NCBI GenBank assembly: GCA_963728985.1
Contig: CAVSME010000003.1
Location: 1-64,000 of the forward strand
Origin: DASXAI01 sp963728985
GTDB lineage: Bacteria; Actinomycetota; Acidimicrobiia; Acidimicrobiales; Ilumatobacteraceae
Reading direction: 5' to 3'
Length of the DNA: 64,000 nucleotides
A program made the translations under genes and the position numbers. Below are positions 33,863 to 42,856 of the stretch, piece after piece. The notes under the pieces were generated by a model. It was not told where the DNA came from and made no database searches. It saw only the letters and a program-made list of their open reading frames with translations. Position 1 is the stretch's first letter. Every line of letters begins with the position of its first letter.

Positions 33863-35068
33863 ATGCCCGCACCTTGGCCACTCCGATTCGGCGTCTTCTA
33901 CGCGCCGTTCCACCCGGTCGGCCAGAACCCGACGCTGGCCCTGGAGTACGACCTCGAGCGCGTGGTCGCACTCGACGCGATGGGCTACGACGAGGCGTGG
34001 TTCGGCGAGCACCACTCCGGTGGCTACGAGATCATCGCCTGCCCGGAGATCTTCATCGCCGCCGCCGCCGAGCGCACCAAGAACATCCGGCTCGGCACCG
34101 GCGTGGTCTCGCTGCCCTACCACCACCCGTGGCTGGTGGCCGATCGCCTCGTGCTCCTCGATCACCTGACCCGGGGCCGAATGATCTTCGGTGCCGGGCC
34201 CGGCGCCCTGCCCAGTGACGCCTTCATCATGGGCATCGACCCGGTCGACCAGCGGCGGATGATGGAAGAGTCGCTCGAGGCCATCCTGGCGCTGCTGCGC
34301 AGCGACGAACCGGTCACGAGGGAGACCGACTGGTTCACCATGCGCGAGGCCCGCCTCCAGGTGCGGCCGTACACGCACCCGCATTTCGACGTGGCTGTGG
34401 CCGCCATGGTGTCGCCGTCGGGCCCGCGCCTCGCCGGCAAGCACGGCGTGTCGCTCCTGTCGCTGTCGATGTCGCTGCTCGAAGGCTTCGCCGCCGTCGG
34501 CCAGGCGTGGCAGGTGGTGGAGGACATGGCGGCGCGAGAAGGCCAGCCGGTGCCCGACCGCCAGACCTGGCGGGTGCTCGGCATCATGCACCTGGCCGAC
34601 ACCAAGGACCAGGCCCTGCAGGACTGCACCTACGGCCTGGAGGACTTCGCCAACTACTTCGGCGGCGGCGCCGGCTTCGTGCCGCTGGCCAACACCGTCT
34701 CAGACGCACCGAAGTCGAAGCGGGAGTTCGTGGAGGAGTACGCCGCATCCGGCAACGTCGTGATCGGCACGCCCGATGACGCCATCGCCTACATCGAGGG
34801 CCTCCAGGAGCAGTCCGGCGGCTTCGGCACGTTCCTGCTGCTGGGTCACGACTGGGCCGATCCCGAAGCGACGATGCGGTCCTACCGGCTCTTCGCCCGC
34901 GAGGTGATCCCCCACTTCAAGGGTCAGCTCGCCTCCACCGAGGCGTCGCACCAGTGGGCCATCTCGAAGCGGGAGCACCTCTTCGGCCGGGCCGGGCAGG
35001 CCATCCTCGACGCCATCACCACCCACGTCGAGGAGACCACGGCCGCCACGAACGGCGGTGGGTCGTGA
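33863..35068 (+). CDS. LLM-class flavin monooxygenase (limonene 1,2-monooxygenase-like)
   Basis: The 401-residue luciferase-like protein begins with LRFGVFYAPFHPVGQNPTLA and has MGYDEAWFGEHHSGGYEII, RLGTGVVSLPYHHPWLVADR and RMIFGAGPGALPSDA. This pattern is seen in limonene 1,2-monooxygenases and related FMN/F420-dependent enzymes. ATG 33863 follows GAGGGGGATCC. With an epoxide hydrolase immediately upstream, an alkene-epoxidation route is plausible. Exact substrate and the flavin-reductase partner are not identifiable here. Confidence 0.8.
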   Translation: MPAPWPLRFGVFYAPFHPVGQNPTLALEYDLERVVALDAMGYDEAWFGEHHSGGYEIIACPEIFIAAAAERTKNIRLGTGVVSLPYHHPWLVADRLVLLDHLTRGRMIFGAGPGALPSDAFIMGIDPVDQRRMMEESLEAILALLRSDEPVTRETDWFTMREARLQVRPYTHPHFDVAVAAMVSPSGPRLAGKHGVSLLSLSMSLLEGFAAVGQAWQVVEDMAAREGQPVPDRQTWRVLGIMHLADTKDQALQDCTYGLEDFANYFGGGAGFVPLANTVSDAPKSKREFVEEYAASGNVVIGTPDDAIAYIEGLQEQSGGFGTFLLLGHDWADPEATMRSYRLFAREVIPHFKGQLASTEASHQWAISKREHLFGRAGQAILDAITTHVEETTAATNGGGS

Positions 35069-36106
35069 AGGCGGCGGTGCTGCGGGCGGGCGACGTGGTC
35101 GTGCGCGACGACGTCGAGGAGCCCACTCCCGGCTTCGGCCAGGTGCTCATCCAGGTGCGGGCGTGCGGCATCTGCGGATCCGACCTCCACTTCGTGAAGC
35201 ACGGCGCCACGATGCTGGAGCTGTCGGACCAGATGGTGGGTCAGCCCGACCTCGGCGGCGGCCCCGACCTCGACCTCGACCGCGACGTTTTCATGGGCCA
35301 CGAGTTCGCCGGCGAGGTGCTCGACGTCGGCCCGGACACCGAGGGCCCGGCCCCCGGCACCATCGTCACCTCGATACCGATCATGATGACGATGACCGGC
35401 GTGCGCGGACTCGTCTACACGAACGACCTGCCCTGCGGCTACGGCGAGCGCATGCTGCTGTCGGCGCCGATGCTCCTGCCCGTGCCCAACGGCCTCGACC
35501 CGCTGCGCGCCGCCCTCACCGAACCGATGGCGGTGGGCATCCACGCCGTCAACCGCTCGGGCATCGCCAGCGGCGACGGTGCGCTGGTGCTCGGCTGCGG
35601 GCCGGTGGGCCTGGCCGTCATCGCCGCGCTCCGGACGCGCGGAATAGGGCCCGTCATCGCCAGCGACTTCTCGGCCGCTCGCCGAGCGGTGGCGGTCACG
35701 ATGGGAGCCGACGAGGCCGTCGACCCCGCCGTCGAGCCCGCCTTCGAGCGCGTGGGACCGCGCGAGCGGGGGCCGGCCGGTCGTGGTGTTCGAGGCGATC
35801 GGCGTGCCCGGCATCATCGACGAGGCGCTGCGCCTGGCGCCCACCGGCACCCGCATCGTCGTGGTCGGTGTCTGCATGGGGCGCGACACGATCACGCCGT
35901 TCTACGGCATCGGCAAGGAGCTCAGCCTCCAGTTCGTGCTGGGCTACGACCCGATGGAGTTCGCGGAGAGCCTCCGTGCCATCGCCGAGGGCGACGTGGA
36001 CGTGACGCCGCTGATCACCGGCGAGGTCGGCCTCGACGGCGTGCCGCAGGCGTTCGCCGACCTCGGCCACCCCGACCACCACTGCAAGATCCTCGTGGTG
36101 CCGTAA
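35065..36106 (+). CDS. Zinc-binding alcohol dehydrogenase, one frameshift
   Basis: GTG 35065 overlaps the LLM stop (GTGA). The medium-chain dehydrogenase shows the catalytic-zinc Cys in CGICGSDLHFVKHG, FMGHEFAGEVLDVG, and the NAD-binding GCGPVGLAVIAAL. A structural-zinc Cys cluster is absent. At about 35770, beside a run of five G, the frame must shift by one base to continue as VVFEAIGVPGIIDEALRLAP and end LVVP at TAA 36106. Downstream sequence is coherent, so a homopolymer miscall is likely. It probably oxidises the alcohol or diol from the preceding steps. Confidence 0.8.
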
Positions 36107-36111
36107 TTTTC

Positions 36112-36128
36112 GCCCGCCTCCGGCGGGC
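36112..36128. terminator. Hairpin after the catabolic run
   Basis: GCCCGCC-TCC-GGCGGGC forms a 7-bp perfect stem six bases after the stop codon, preceded by TTTT. It sits directly before a family 2 repeat. Confidence 0.55.
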
Positions 36129-36130
36129 CT

Positions 36131-36184
36131 CGCTGTGCTCGGACAATGCCCACAGCGCCTGCCCCGGCGGCGCACTGCGCCGCC
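36131..36184 (+). repeat. Dispersed hairpin repeat, family 2, copy A
   Basis: CGCTGTGCTCGGACAATGCC, a short spacer, then CCTGCCCCGGCGGCGCACTG and CGCCGCC. The end folds as GGCGGCG-CACTG-CGCCGCC. Related units occur at 39705, 42536 (inverted) and 47341, each just after a gene. Confidence 0.7.
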
Positions 36185-36291
36185 ACTCCGGCCGCCGGCC
36201 CGGCCGTACTGACAGTGCTTCTACCCGGTATGCGTTGGGTATCGCGCACGAGATGCGGGATTGGCCGGTTGCGCTGCCTAGGGTGCCGGCG

Positions 36292-37158
36292 ATGGGAAGC
36301 CAACTTGCTGACCGGGTCGCGGTCATCACCGGTGGCGCCAGCGGCATCGGCCGGGCCACCGTCTTGCGGTTCCTCGCCGAAGGCGCCGCCGTCGTCGTCG
36401 GGGACCTCAACGCCGACGGGGCCAAGGACCTGATCGACGAAGCGGGCACCCCGGACCGCGTCACGTTCATCCGCACAGACGTCGCCGAGGAACATGACGT
36501 GGAGGCGCTGATCAGCGCAGCCACCGAGCGCTACGGCCGCCTCGACGTGGTGTTCAACAATGCCGGCAGCGGTGGCGCCTTCGGCCCGCTCACCGAGATC
36601 TCCGTCGAGCACTGGGACCGCACCTTCGCCATTCTGACGCGAGGCGTGTTCCTCGGCATCAAGCACGGCGCCCGGGCCATGATCGCCCAGGGCACGGGCG
36701 GCAGCATCATCAACACGGCGTCGATCGCCGGCCTCACCGGTGGCAGCGGGCCGCAGGCGTACTCGGCGGCGAAGGCCGCCGTCGTCAACCTCACGCTCAA
36801 CGCCGCCGTCGAATTGGCGCCCCATCGGATCCGCGTGAACGCCATCTGCCCCGGCGTGATCTTCACGCCGCTGGCGGTCGGCACCCGTGAGGAGCAGATG
36901 GTGCAGATGGTCGAGGCACTGCAGCCCTGGCCGGAACGTGGTGCCGGCGACGACATCGCCGGTGCTGCACTGTGGCTGGCCGGCGACGATTCCCGTTTCG
37001 TGACGGGCGACGCCATCCGGGTCGACGGCGGCATCGTCGCCGCCGGTACGCGCGCCAACTCCGGTGTCGATCCGCACGGCGCATGGCAGCGCTATACCGG
37101 CTTCGCGCCGGGCAACACGGGCGAGTCGCCCGAGCGGCGGCGACTGGCTATCCCTTAG
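36292..37158 (+). CDS. Short-chain dehydrogenase/reductase
   Basis: This 288-residue classical SDR has the NAD motif TGGASGIGRAT, the structural NNAGSGG, and the catalytic triad Ser in INTASIAGLTG with Tyr and Lys in QAYSAAKAAV. The ending RFVTGDAIRVDGG is also typical. ATG 36292 follows TAGGGT by seven bases, so the transcript may be leaderless. It overlaps the convergent SDR by 11 bases. Substrate not determinable. Confidence 0.85.
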   Translation: MGSQLADRVAVITGGASGIGRATVLRFLAEGAAVVVGDLNADGAKDLIDEAGTPDRVTFIRTDVAEEHDVEALISAATERYGRLDVVFNNAGSGGAFGPLTEISVEHWDRTFAILTRGVFLGIKHGARAMIAQGTGGSIINTASIAGLTGGSGPQAYSAAKAAVVNLTLNAAVELAPHRIRVNAICPGVIFTPLAVGTREEQMVQMVEALQPWPERGAGDDIAGAALWLAGDDSRFVTGDAIRVDGGIVAAGTRANSGVDPHGAWQRYTGFAPGNTGESPERRRLAIP

Positions 37159-38044
37159 GGGGCGGCGCCAGCGTGCCGGCGTCGGCCACGCTGGCCGGCA
37201 CGATGTAGTCGGTCTCGTCGTTGATCGTGTCGAGGTTGGCCACCACGTCCTCGGGCGTCATCGCCGTGTTCCAGTAGCCCTTGGTCTCGGCCACGAACAC
37301 CCGCGCCACGCGACCACCCCCGACCTGGAAGACCTGACCGGTCACCGGGCAGTCCTCGTGGCACAGCCACGCCACCACCGGCGAGACCAGGTTGGGCCTC
37401 AGCCGCTCGGCCGACGTCTCGGGGATGAGGCCCTCGGTCATGCGCGTGTACGCGCCGGGGGCGAGGACGTTGGCCTTGATGTTGAAGCGGGCCCCTTCGG
37501 TGGCGATGGTGCGAGCCATGCCGATGAGGCCCATCTTGGCCGTGGAGTAGTTCACCTGGCCGAAGTTGCCGTACAGGCCGGCCGACGAGGACGTGGTGAC
37601 GACGCGGCCGTACCCGTGCTCGCGCATGTACACGTACGCCGGCTGCAGGATGTGGAACGACCCCCGGGTGTGCACGGCCGTCACGTGGTCGAACATCTCG
37701 GCCGTCATGTTGTGGAAGGCCTTGTCGCGCAGGATCCCGGCGTTGGCCACCACGATGTCGAGGCGACCGAACTCCTCGATGGCGTGGGCCACGATCGCCT
37801 GGCCGCCTCCTGCCGTCGCGACTGATGTGCTGTCGGCGATGGCGATGCCGCCGGCGGCGCGGATCTCCTCGGCGACGGCGTTGGCCGGTTCGTCGCTCGT
37901 TCCCTCGCCGTTCACCGACGCGCCGTCGTCGTTGACGACGACCTGCGCACCACGAGACCCGAGCAACAGCGCGTGCGCCCGCCCCAGACCACGACCAGCG
38001 CCGGTCACGATGGCCACTCGTTCGTCGAACCGCAGCTCGTCCAC
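37148..38044 (-). CDS. SDR, (3R)-hydroxyacyl-CoA dehydrogenase-like
   Basis: The 298-residue SDR has TGAGRGLGRAHALLLGSRGA followed by VVVNDDGAS, the extended second motif seen in the dehydrogenase unit of peroxisomal multifunctional enzyme 2. The catalytic Ser lies in TSSSAGLYGNFGQ and Tyr/Lys in VNYSTAKMG. The C-terminal extension (VFVAETKGYWNTAMTPEDVV) matches actinobacterial relatives used in steroid or fatty-acid side-chain oxidation. It fits the catabolic theme of 31-38 kb. Confidence 0.8.
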   Translation of the reverse strand: MDELRFDERVAIVTGAGRGLGRAHALLLGSRGAQVVVNDDGASVNGEGTSDEPANAVAEEIRAAGGIAIADSTSVATAGGGQAIVAHAIEEFGRLDIVVANAGILRDKAFHNMTAEMFDHVTAVHTRGSFHILQPAYVYMREHGYGRVVTTSSSAGLYGNFGQVNYSTAKMGLIGMARTIATEGARFNIKANVLAPGAYTRMTEGLIPETSAERLRPNLVSPVVAWLCHEDCPVTGQVFQVGGGRVARVFVAETKGYWNTAMTPEDVVANLDTINDETDYIVPASVADAGTLAPPPKG

Positions 38045-38173
38045 GACTACCCCCTTGTCATTCGCCGATCGCGGGCATCGGCGCGGTGAATCCTTAGCAC
38101 GGCGGCAGCGGCGCGCTCATCTCCGGATTAGGGTCACCCGGTCCGAAGTTGACCAACCGCAGGAGACTCCCTG

Positions 38174-38662
38174 ATGGCCACCCTCACCGTATGGAAATTC
38201 GACACCGCGAACGGCGCCGAGGACGCCGTCGTCACGCTGGAAAGCCTGGCCAAGCAAGAGCTCATCAAGGTCCACGACGCCGCCACCGTGTCGTGGCTGC
38301 CCGACAAGAAGAAGCCCAAGACCCGCCAGATCAACAACCTTGCCGGTGCCGGTGCGCTCGGCGGCGCCTTCTGGGGCCTGCTGTTCGGCATCTTGTTCTT
38401 CATCCCGCTCATCGGCCTCGCCGTGGGTGCCGCCGCCGGCGCGCTCGCCGGGTCGCTGACCGATGTCGGTATCGACGACGACTTCATCCGCCAGGTTCGT
38501 GAGCAGATCACGCCCGGGACGTCGGCCTTGTTCGTGATGACGAGCGACGCTGTCCTGGACAAGGTGGAAGAGGCATTCAAGGGGACCCGCGCCACCCTGG
38601 TGCGCACGAACCTCTCCAACGAGCAGGAAGCCAAGCTGCGCGAAGCTTTCGCCGACGACTGA
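38174..38662 (+). CDS. DUF1269 membrane protein
   Basis: ATG 38174 follows AGGAGACTCCCTG. The 162-residue product has an N-terminal ferredoxin-like part (LTVWKFDTANGAEDAVVTL), a glycine-rich double hydrophobic segment (GALGGAFWGLLFGILFFIPL, then GLAVGAAAGALAGSL), and a C-terminal half with TSALFVMTSDAVLDKV. This is the DUF1269 architecture common in actinobacteria. Function unknown; it precedes gpsA by 10 bases. Confidence 0.8.
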   Translation: MATLTVWKFDTANGAEDAVVTLESLAKQELIKVHDAATVSWLPDKKKPKTRQINNLAGAGALGGAFWGLLFGILFFIPLIGLAVGAAAGALAGSLTDVGIDDDFIRQVREQITPGTSALFVMTSDAVLDKVEEAFKGTRATLVRTNLSNEQEAKLREAFADD

Positions 38663-38672
38663 GGGGGGTCAC

Positions 38673-39665
38673 ATGCGAGTGGTGGTGCTCGGAGCGGGGT
38701 CCTGGGGCACCACCGTGGCGTCGCTGCTCGCCGGCCGCCACCCGACGATGCTGTGGGCGCGCGACGTGGACGTGGCCGACGAGATCAACCAGCAGCGCAC
38801 CAACCGCCGCTACCTACCCGACGGCCTGCTGCCCGGCACCCTCGAAGCCACGGCCGACCTCGACAAGGCCGTGGGCCGGGCCGAGCTGCTGGTGGTCGGC
38901 GTGCCGTCGCACGGGTTCCGGGCCACCCTCGAGCTGGCCCGGCCCAACATCCACCCGTGGATCCCGGTCGTGAGCCTGAGCAAGGGCCTCGAGCAGGGCT
39001 CGCACCTGCGCATGACCGAGGTCATCAAGGAGGTGCTGCCGGGACATCCGGCCGCCGCGCTCTCCGGGCCGAACATCGCCAAGGAGATCATGGACGGCCA
39101 GGCCGCGGCCAGCGTCATCGCCACCGAGGACATGGCCGTGGCCGAAGCGCTCCAGCGGGTGCTGCGGCGCGGCCTGCTGCGGATCTACACCAACGACGAC
39201 GTCATCGGGTGCGAGCTCGGTGGCGCCCTGAAGAACGTCGTCGCCCTCGCCTGCGGCCTGGCCCAGGGGCTCTCGGTCGGTGACAACACCCGAGCGGCGG
39301 TGATGACACGCGGCCTGGCCGAGCTGACCCGCCTGGGCGTGGCCATGGGCGGGCGGCCGGCCACGTTCGCCGGCCTGGCCGGCATGGGCGACCTCGTGGC
39401 CACCTGCATCAGCCCGTACAGCCGCAACCGCCGGGTCGGTGAGCAGCTGGGTGCGGGCAAGCCGCTGGCGGAGATCCTCGCCGGCATGACCATGGTGGCC
39501 GAGGGCGTGCGGACGGCAGCGACGGTGGAGGAGCTGTCCACCCGCCACGATGTCGAGATGCCGGTGTGCCAGACGATCTACCGGGTGGTGCACGGCGACA
39601 TCCCCGCCGCCGACGCCTACCTCGGCCTGCGCACCCCGGCCAGGTCAGAAGACGACCCCTGGTAG
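38673..39665 (+). CDS. gpsA: Glycerol-3-phosphate dehydrogenase [NAD(P)+]
   Basis: GpsA reduces dihydroxyacetone phosphate to sn-glycerol 3-phosphate for phospholipid synthesis. The 330-residue protein has VVVLGAGSWGTTVASLLAG, ALSGPNIAKEIMDGQ, the catalytic Lys in LGGALKNVVALACG, and TFAGLAGMGDLVATC followed by SRNRRVGEQLG. ATG 38673 follows GAGGGGGGTCAC. A family 2 hairpin lies downstream. Confidence 0.93.
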   Translation: MRVVVLGAGSWGTTVASLLAGRHPTMLWARDVDVADEINQQRTNRRYLPDGLLPGTLEATADLDKAVGRAELLVVGVPSHGFRATLELARPNIHPWIPVVSLSKGLEQGSHLRMTEVIKEVLPGHPAAALSGPNIAKEIMDGQAAASVIATEDMAVAEALQRVLRRGLLRIYTNDDVIGCELGGALKNVVALACGLAQGLSVGDNTRAAVMTRGLAELTRLGVAMGGRPATFAGLAGMGDLVATCISPYSRNRRVGEQLGAGKPLAEILAGMTMVAEGVRTAATVEELSTRHDVEMPVCQTIYRVVHGDIPAADAYLGLRTPARSEDDPW

Positions 39666-39704
39666 TCACGCGGCGGCCCCCGCTTCGCTTCGGCCGGCGC
39701 CTGC

Positions 39705-39758
39705 TCGCTGTGCTCGACAATCCCGCGACCACCTGCCCCGGCGCCGCACGGCGGCGCC
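39705..39758 (+). repeat. Dispersed hairpin repeat, family 2, copy B
   Basis: CGCTGTGCTCGACAATCCCG, a spacer, CCTGCCCCGGCGCCGCACGG and CGGCGCC. GGCGCCG-CAC-GGCGGCGCC forms the terminal hairpin. It separates convergent gpsA and the acyl-CoA synthetase and probably terminates both. Confidence 0.7.
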
Positions 39759-39760
39759 CA

Positions 39761-41264
39761 CTATCCCTTGTCGCGGGCCCCGAGCTCTTCCTGCAGCGTG
39801 CGCCGCAGGAGCTTGCCCGTCGGGGTGTAGGGCAGCTCGACGCGGATGTCGATGACGACCGGCGTGCGCGACGACCGCAGGCGCTCGCGCACCCAGTCCT
39901 GCAGCTCGGCCTCGGTGGCCGAGTGGCCGTCGTGGAGCACGATGGCGGCCGCCACCACCTCGCCCCACTCGTCGTCGGGGATGCCGGTCACGCCGGCGTC
40001 GGCCACGGCCGGGTGATCGAGCAGGACGTCTTCGATCTCCCCGGGTGACATGTTCTCGCCGCCCCGGACGATGACGTCGTCGATGCGACCCTCGACGAAG
40101 AGGAACCCGCCCTCGTCCAGATGGCCGCCGTCACGCGTCGGGAACCACCCGTCGTCGGTGAGCAGGCTGCGGCCGAGGTACTCGCCGGCGACCTGCTCGC
40201 CCCGCACGTAGATCTCGCCGGACTCGCCCGTCGCCACCGGGTTGCCCATCGGGTCGCGGATCTCCAGCTCCAGCGTGGGCAGCGGCTGGCCGACCGAACC
40301 GAGCCTCGCCCGCACCGCCGGATCGTCGCTGGCGAAGGCGTCGCGATGGTCGTCGGGCCCGAGCACGGCCACCGTCGAGCTGGTCTCGGTGAGGCCGTAG
40401 GCGTTCACGAAGCTCACGTTCGGCAGGACCCTCATGGCCCGCTCGATCACCGGGATGGGCATGCGCCCGCCGCCGTAGGACAGGTTGGTGAGACCGGGCA
40501 GACCTTCGCCGCTGGCCTCGACGGCGTCGAGGATGCGGCTGAGCATCGTCGGCACGACCATCGCGTGAGAGATGCCTTCCTCCCGCGCCAGGCGCACCCA
40601 CTCGGCCGGGTCGAACTGCGGCATGTACACGATGCGGCGGCCGCTGAAGAGCCCGGACAGGATCGCGGCGACGCCGGCGATGTGGTACGGCGGCACGCTC
40701 ACCAGCGCGGCCTGGTCCTCGTCGGCGCCCATGAACTCCACCGTGGACAGCACATACGACGTGAGGTGACGATGGCGCAGGAGCGCCGCCTTGGGCTCGC
40801 CCGTCGTGCCGCTGGTGAAGAGCCAGACCGCGACATCCTCGGGATCGGTCAGCGCCGGGCCGTCGTCCCCCGCGGCTGCCGCCACCTGCGCCTCGAAGTC
40901 GGTATGGCTGACGACCGTCACGCCGTCGATGCCGCTGACCCGCTCCACCTCGGCGTCCTCGGCCACCACGATGGCGGGCGCCAGCCGGCTCAGCACGGCG
41001 CGGCAGGCGGTCGTCGGCCAGGCGGTAGTTGACCGGGGCGAACGGCAGGCCGGCGATCCCGGCCCCGAAGAGCACCTGGGGCAGGAGGACCGAGTTGGTG
41101 TCGACGAAGCCGACCCGCTCGGCTCCCGTCGCCGCCAGCACGGCGGCAGTCCGGCGGGCCCGGGCCAAGAGCTCCTCGTAGGTCACCCCGTCGACTCGCG
41201 CCCCCACGGCGAGGCGTTCGGCCATCGCCTCGGCCTCCATCTCGAGCAACATCGCGATGTTCAC
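39761..41264 (-). CDS. Class I acyl-CoA synthetase (AMP-binding), one frameshift
   Basis: GTG 41264 opens VNIAMLLEMEAEAMAERLAV. The N-terminal part runs to VNYRLADDRL (about 41005), where a one-base shift is needed to continue as LSRLAPAIVVAED. The adenylate-forming core is complete: LFTSGTTGEPKAALLRH (P-loop), YGLTETSS, DGWFPTRDGG, GRIDDVIVRGGENMSP, and the catalytic Lys in TPTGKLLRRTLQ near the end. It activates a carboxylic acid to its CoA thioester via acyl-AMP. Substrate unknown. Since all motifs survive, the shift may be a sequence error. Confidence 0.82.
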
Positions 41265-41367
41265 GCGACCACATCTAGCAGGCGCGGCGACGTGTCGATG
41301 CCTTTGCGTGCGCGAGGCTGTCGTTCGTGCTCGCCCCCTCCCGCACTGCCCGACCGCCTCGACCCCG

Positions 41368-41703
41368 ATGACCTCGGTCTGGCTCGTGTGCGGCGGGAGG
41401 GTGCTGGCGTCGGCCGAGGTGGCGGCGACTGGCGCCGAGCGCCGGCGGGGGCTCCTCGGCCGTGACGGTCTCGACGGCGCCCTGCTGCTCCAGCGCACCC
41501 GGTGGGTGCACACGCTGGGGATGCGCTTCCCGATCGACGTCGCCTACCTGGACGCCGACGGCAACGTGCTGAAGACGATGCGGATGGGCCGCAACCGGGT
41601 CGGGGTGCCGGTCCTGAAAGCGCGCTCGGTGGTGGAGGCCGAGGCCGGGGCCTTCGGTCGCTGGGGGCTCCACGTCGGCGACCGCGTCGAAGTGCGGGCG
41701 TGA
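41368..41703 (+). CDS. DUF192 family protein
   Basis: The 111-residue product has the DUF192 core: RRRGLLGRDGLDGALLL, HTLGMRFPIDVAYLD and the end FGRWGLHVGDRVEV. ATG 41368 is preferred because similarity-like sequence begins there (TSVWLVCGGRVLASAE); upstream frame is Arg/Pro-rich and lies opposite the synthetase start. It overlaps rsmI by four bases. Function of DUF192 is not established. Confidence 0.8.
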   Translation: MTSVWLVCGGRVLASAEVAATGAERRRGLLGRDGLDGALLLQRTRWVHTLGMRFPIDVAYLDADGNVLKTMRMGRNRVGVPVLKARSVVEAEAGAFGRWGLHVGDRVEVRA

Positions 41704-42533
41704 CCACCGGCCGGCTGATCCTCGTCGCCACGCCGATCGGGAACCTGGCCGATCTCGCGCCGCGCGCCGTCGAGGCGCTGGGGGCCGCCGACGCCATCGT
41801 CTGCGAGGACACCCGCCGCACCGGCCGGTTGCTGCAGCACGCCGGCGTCACCAAGCGCCGCCTCGTCGTGGCCAACGAGCACACGGAGGCCACCGCCGCG
41901 GCCGAGGTGACCCGCCTGCTCGACGCCGGCGCCACCGTGGCCATGGTGACCGACGCCGGGACGCCGGGCGTCTCCGACCCGGGCGAGCGCCTGGTGGCGG
42001 CGGCCGTCGCCGCTGGTCACACTGTCGAGGCGGTGCCCGGTCCCTCCGCCGCCCTGGCGGCGCTGGTGGTCAGCGGGCTGCCGACGGCCCGCTTCGTGGT
42101 CGAGGGCTTCCTGCCCCGCAGCGGCAGCGCCCGCCAGCGCCGGCTCTCGGAGCTGGCCGCCGAACGGCGCACGATCGTGCTCTACGAGGCGCCTCACCGC
42201 CTGGCCCGCACCCTCGCCGACCTGGAGGCCGTGCTGGGCGGGGAGCGGCCGGTCGCCGTCAGCCGCGAGCTGACCAAGCTCCACGAGGAGACGTGGCGGG
42301 GCACGCTGGCGGGCGCCCTCGAGCGAGCGACCGCCGAGGCGCCCCGGGGCGAGCACGTGGTGGTGCTCGCCGGCGCCCCCGATCCCCCGCCGGCCACGGA
42401 TGCCGACATCGCCGGCGCCATCGAGCAGGCGCTGGCCGCCGGGCTCGGTCGCAAGGAGGCGGTGGCCGAAGTCGCCGCCGCCCTCGGGGTGCCCAAACGG
42501 GTCGTCTACGAGGAGTCGCTGCGGCAGCGGTGA
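41700..42533 (+). CDS. rsmI: 16S rRNA (cytidine-1402 2'-O)-methyltransferase
   Basis: RsmI methylates the 2'-O of C1402 in the decoding centre. The 277-residue protein has LILVATPIGNLADL, AIVCEDTRRTGRLLQHAG, MVTDAGTPGVSDPGERLV, VPGPSAALAALVVSGLP and IVLYEAPHRLARTLADL, all diagnostic. GTG 41700 overlaps the DUF192 stop. A family 2 hairpin begins two bases after its stop and may serve as terminator. Confidence 0.93.
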   Translation: MTTGRLILVATPIGNLADLAPRAVEALGAADAIVCEDTRRTGRLLQHAGVTKRRLVVANEHTEATAAAEVTRLLDAGATVAMVTDAGTPGVSDPGERLVAAAVAAGHTVEAVPGPSAALAALVVSGLPTARFVVEGFLPRSGSARQRRLSELAAERRTIVLYEAPHRLARTLADLEAVLGGERPVAVSRELTKLHEETWRGTLAGALERATAEAPRGEHVVVLAGAPDPPPATDADIAGAIEQALAAGLGRKEAVAEVAAALGVPKRVVYEESLRQR

Positions 42534-42535
42534 GT

Positions 42536-42593
42536 GCCGTCGCAATGCGGCGGCAGGCGCAGGTACCGGCGGCGTTGTCCGAGAGGGCGAGCG
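42536..42593 (-). repeat. Dispersed hairpin repeat, family 2, copy C (inverted)
   Basis: The complement reads CGCTCGCCCTCTCGGACAAC, spacer, CCTGC, spacer, then GCCGCCGCATTGCGACGGC. The hairpin arms differ from other copies but still pair, which suggests the structure rather than the bases is conserved. The 323-bp gap 42534-42856 holds this copy, family 1 copy B, and no gene that I can see. Confidence 0.6.
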
Positions 42594-42617
42594 GAGAGGC
42601 GAAGCGAGCTTGGGGTG

Positions 42618-42738
42618 GCGCGCGCAATCCTGTTCCGATCGGCGTTTGGGTGCCGATTGCCTCGCCTGGCGGGCCGATCGGCACCCATGACCGAATCGGC
42701 ACCCAACGTCGCTCACCGATCGTGGCCACCGGCCCCGC
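42618..42738 (+). repeat. Dispersed palindromic repeat, family 1, copy B
   Basis: TGGGTGCCGAT (42647-42657) can pair with ATCGGCACCCA at 42677-42687 or at 42695-42705. The copy is nearly identical, over more than 100 bases, to the complement of 28823-28941, and its core recurs at 60504-60590. It is intergenic between rsmI and the aminotransferase. Confidence 0.85.
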
Positions 42739-42856
42739 CCGCGCCGATCTCGAGCACCCGTCCGCTCGCCCTCCGAAGCGCAGCGAGTCAGGAGCAAGCC
42801 ACTGACGAAGCGGAGGCGGCGACGCAGATGGGGCCGGATCGTGGTGCAATAGCACC

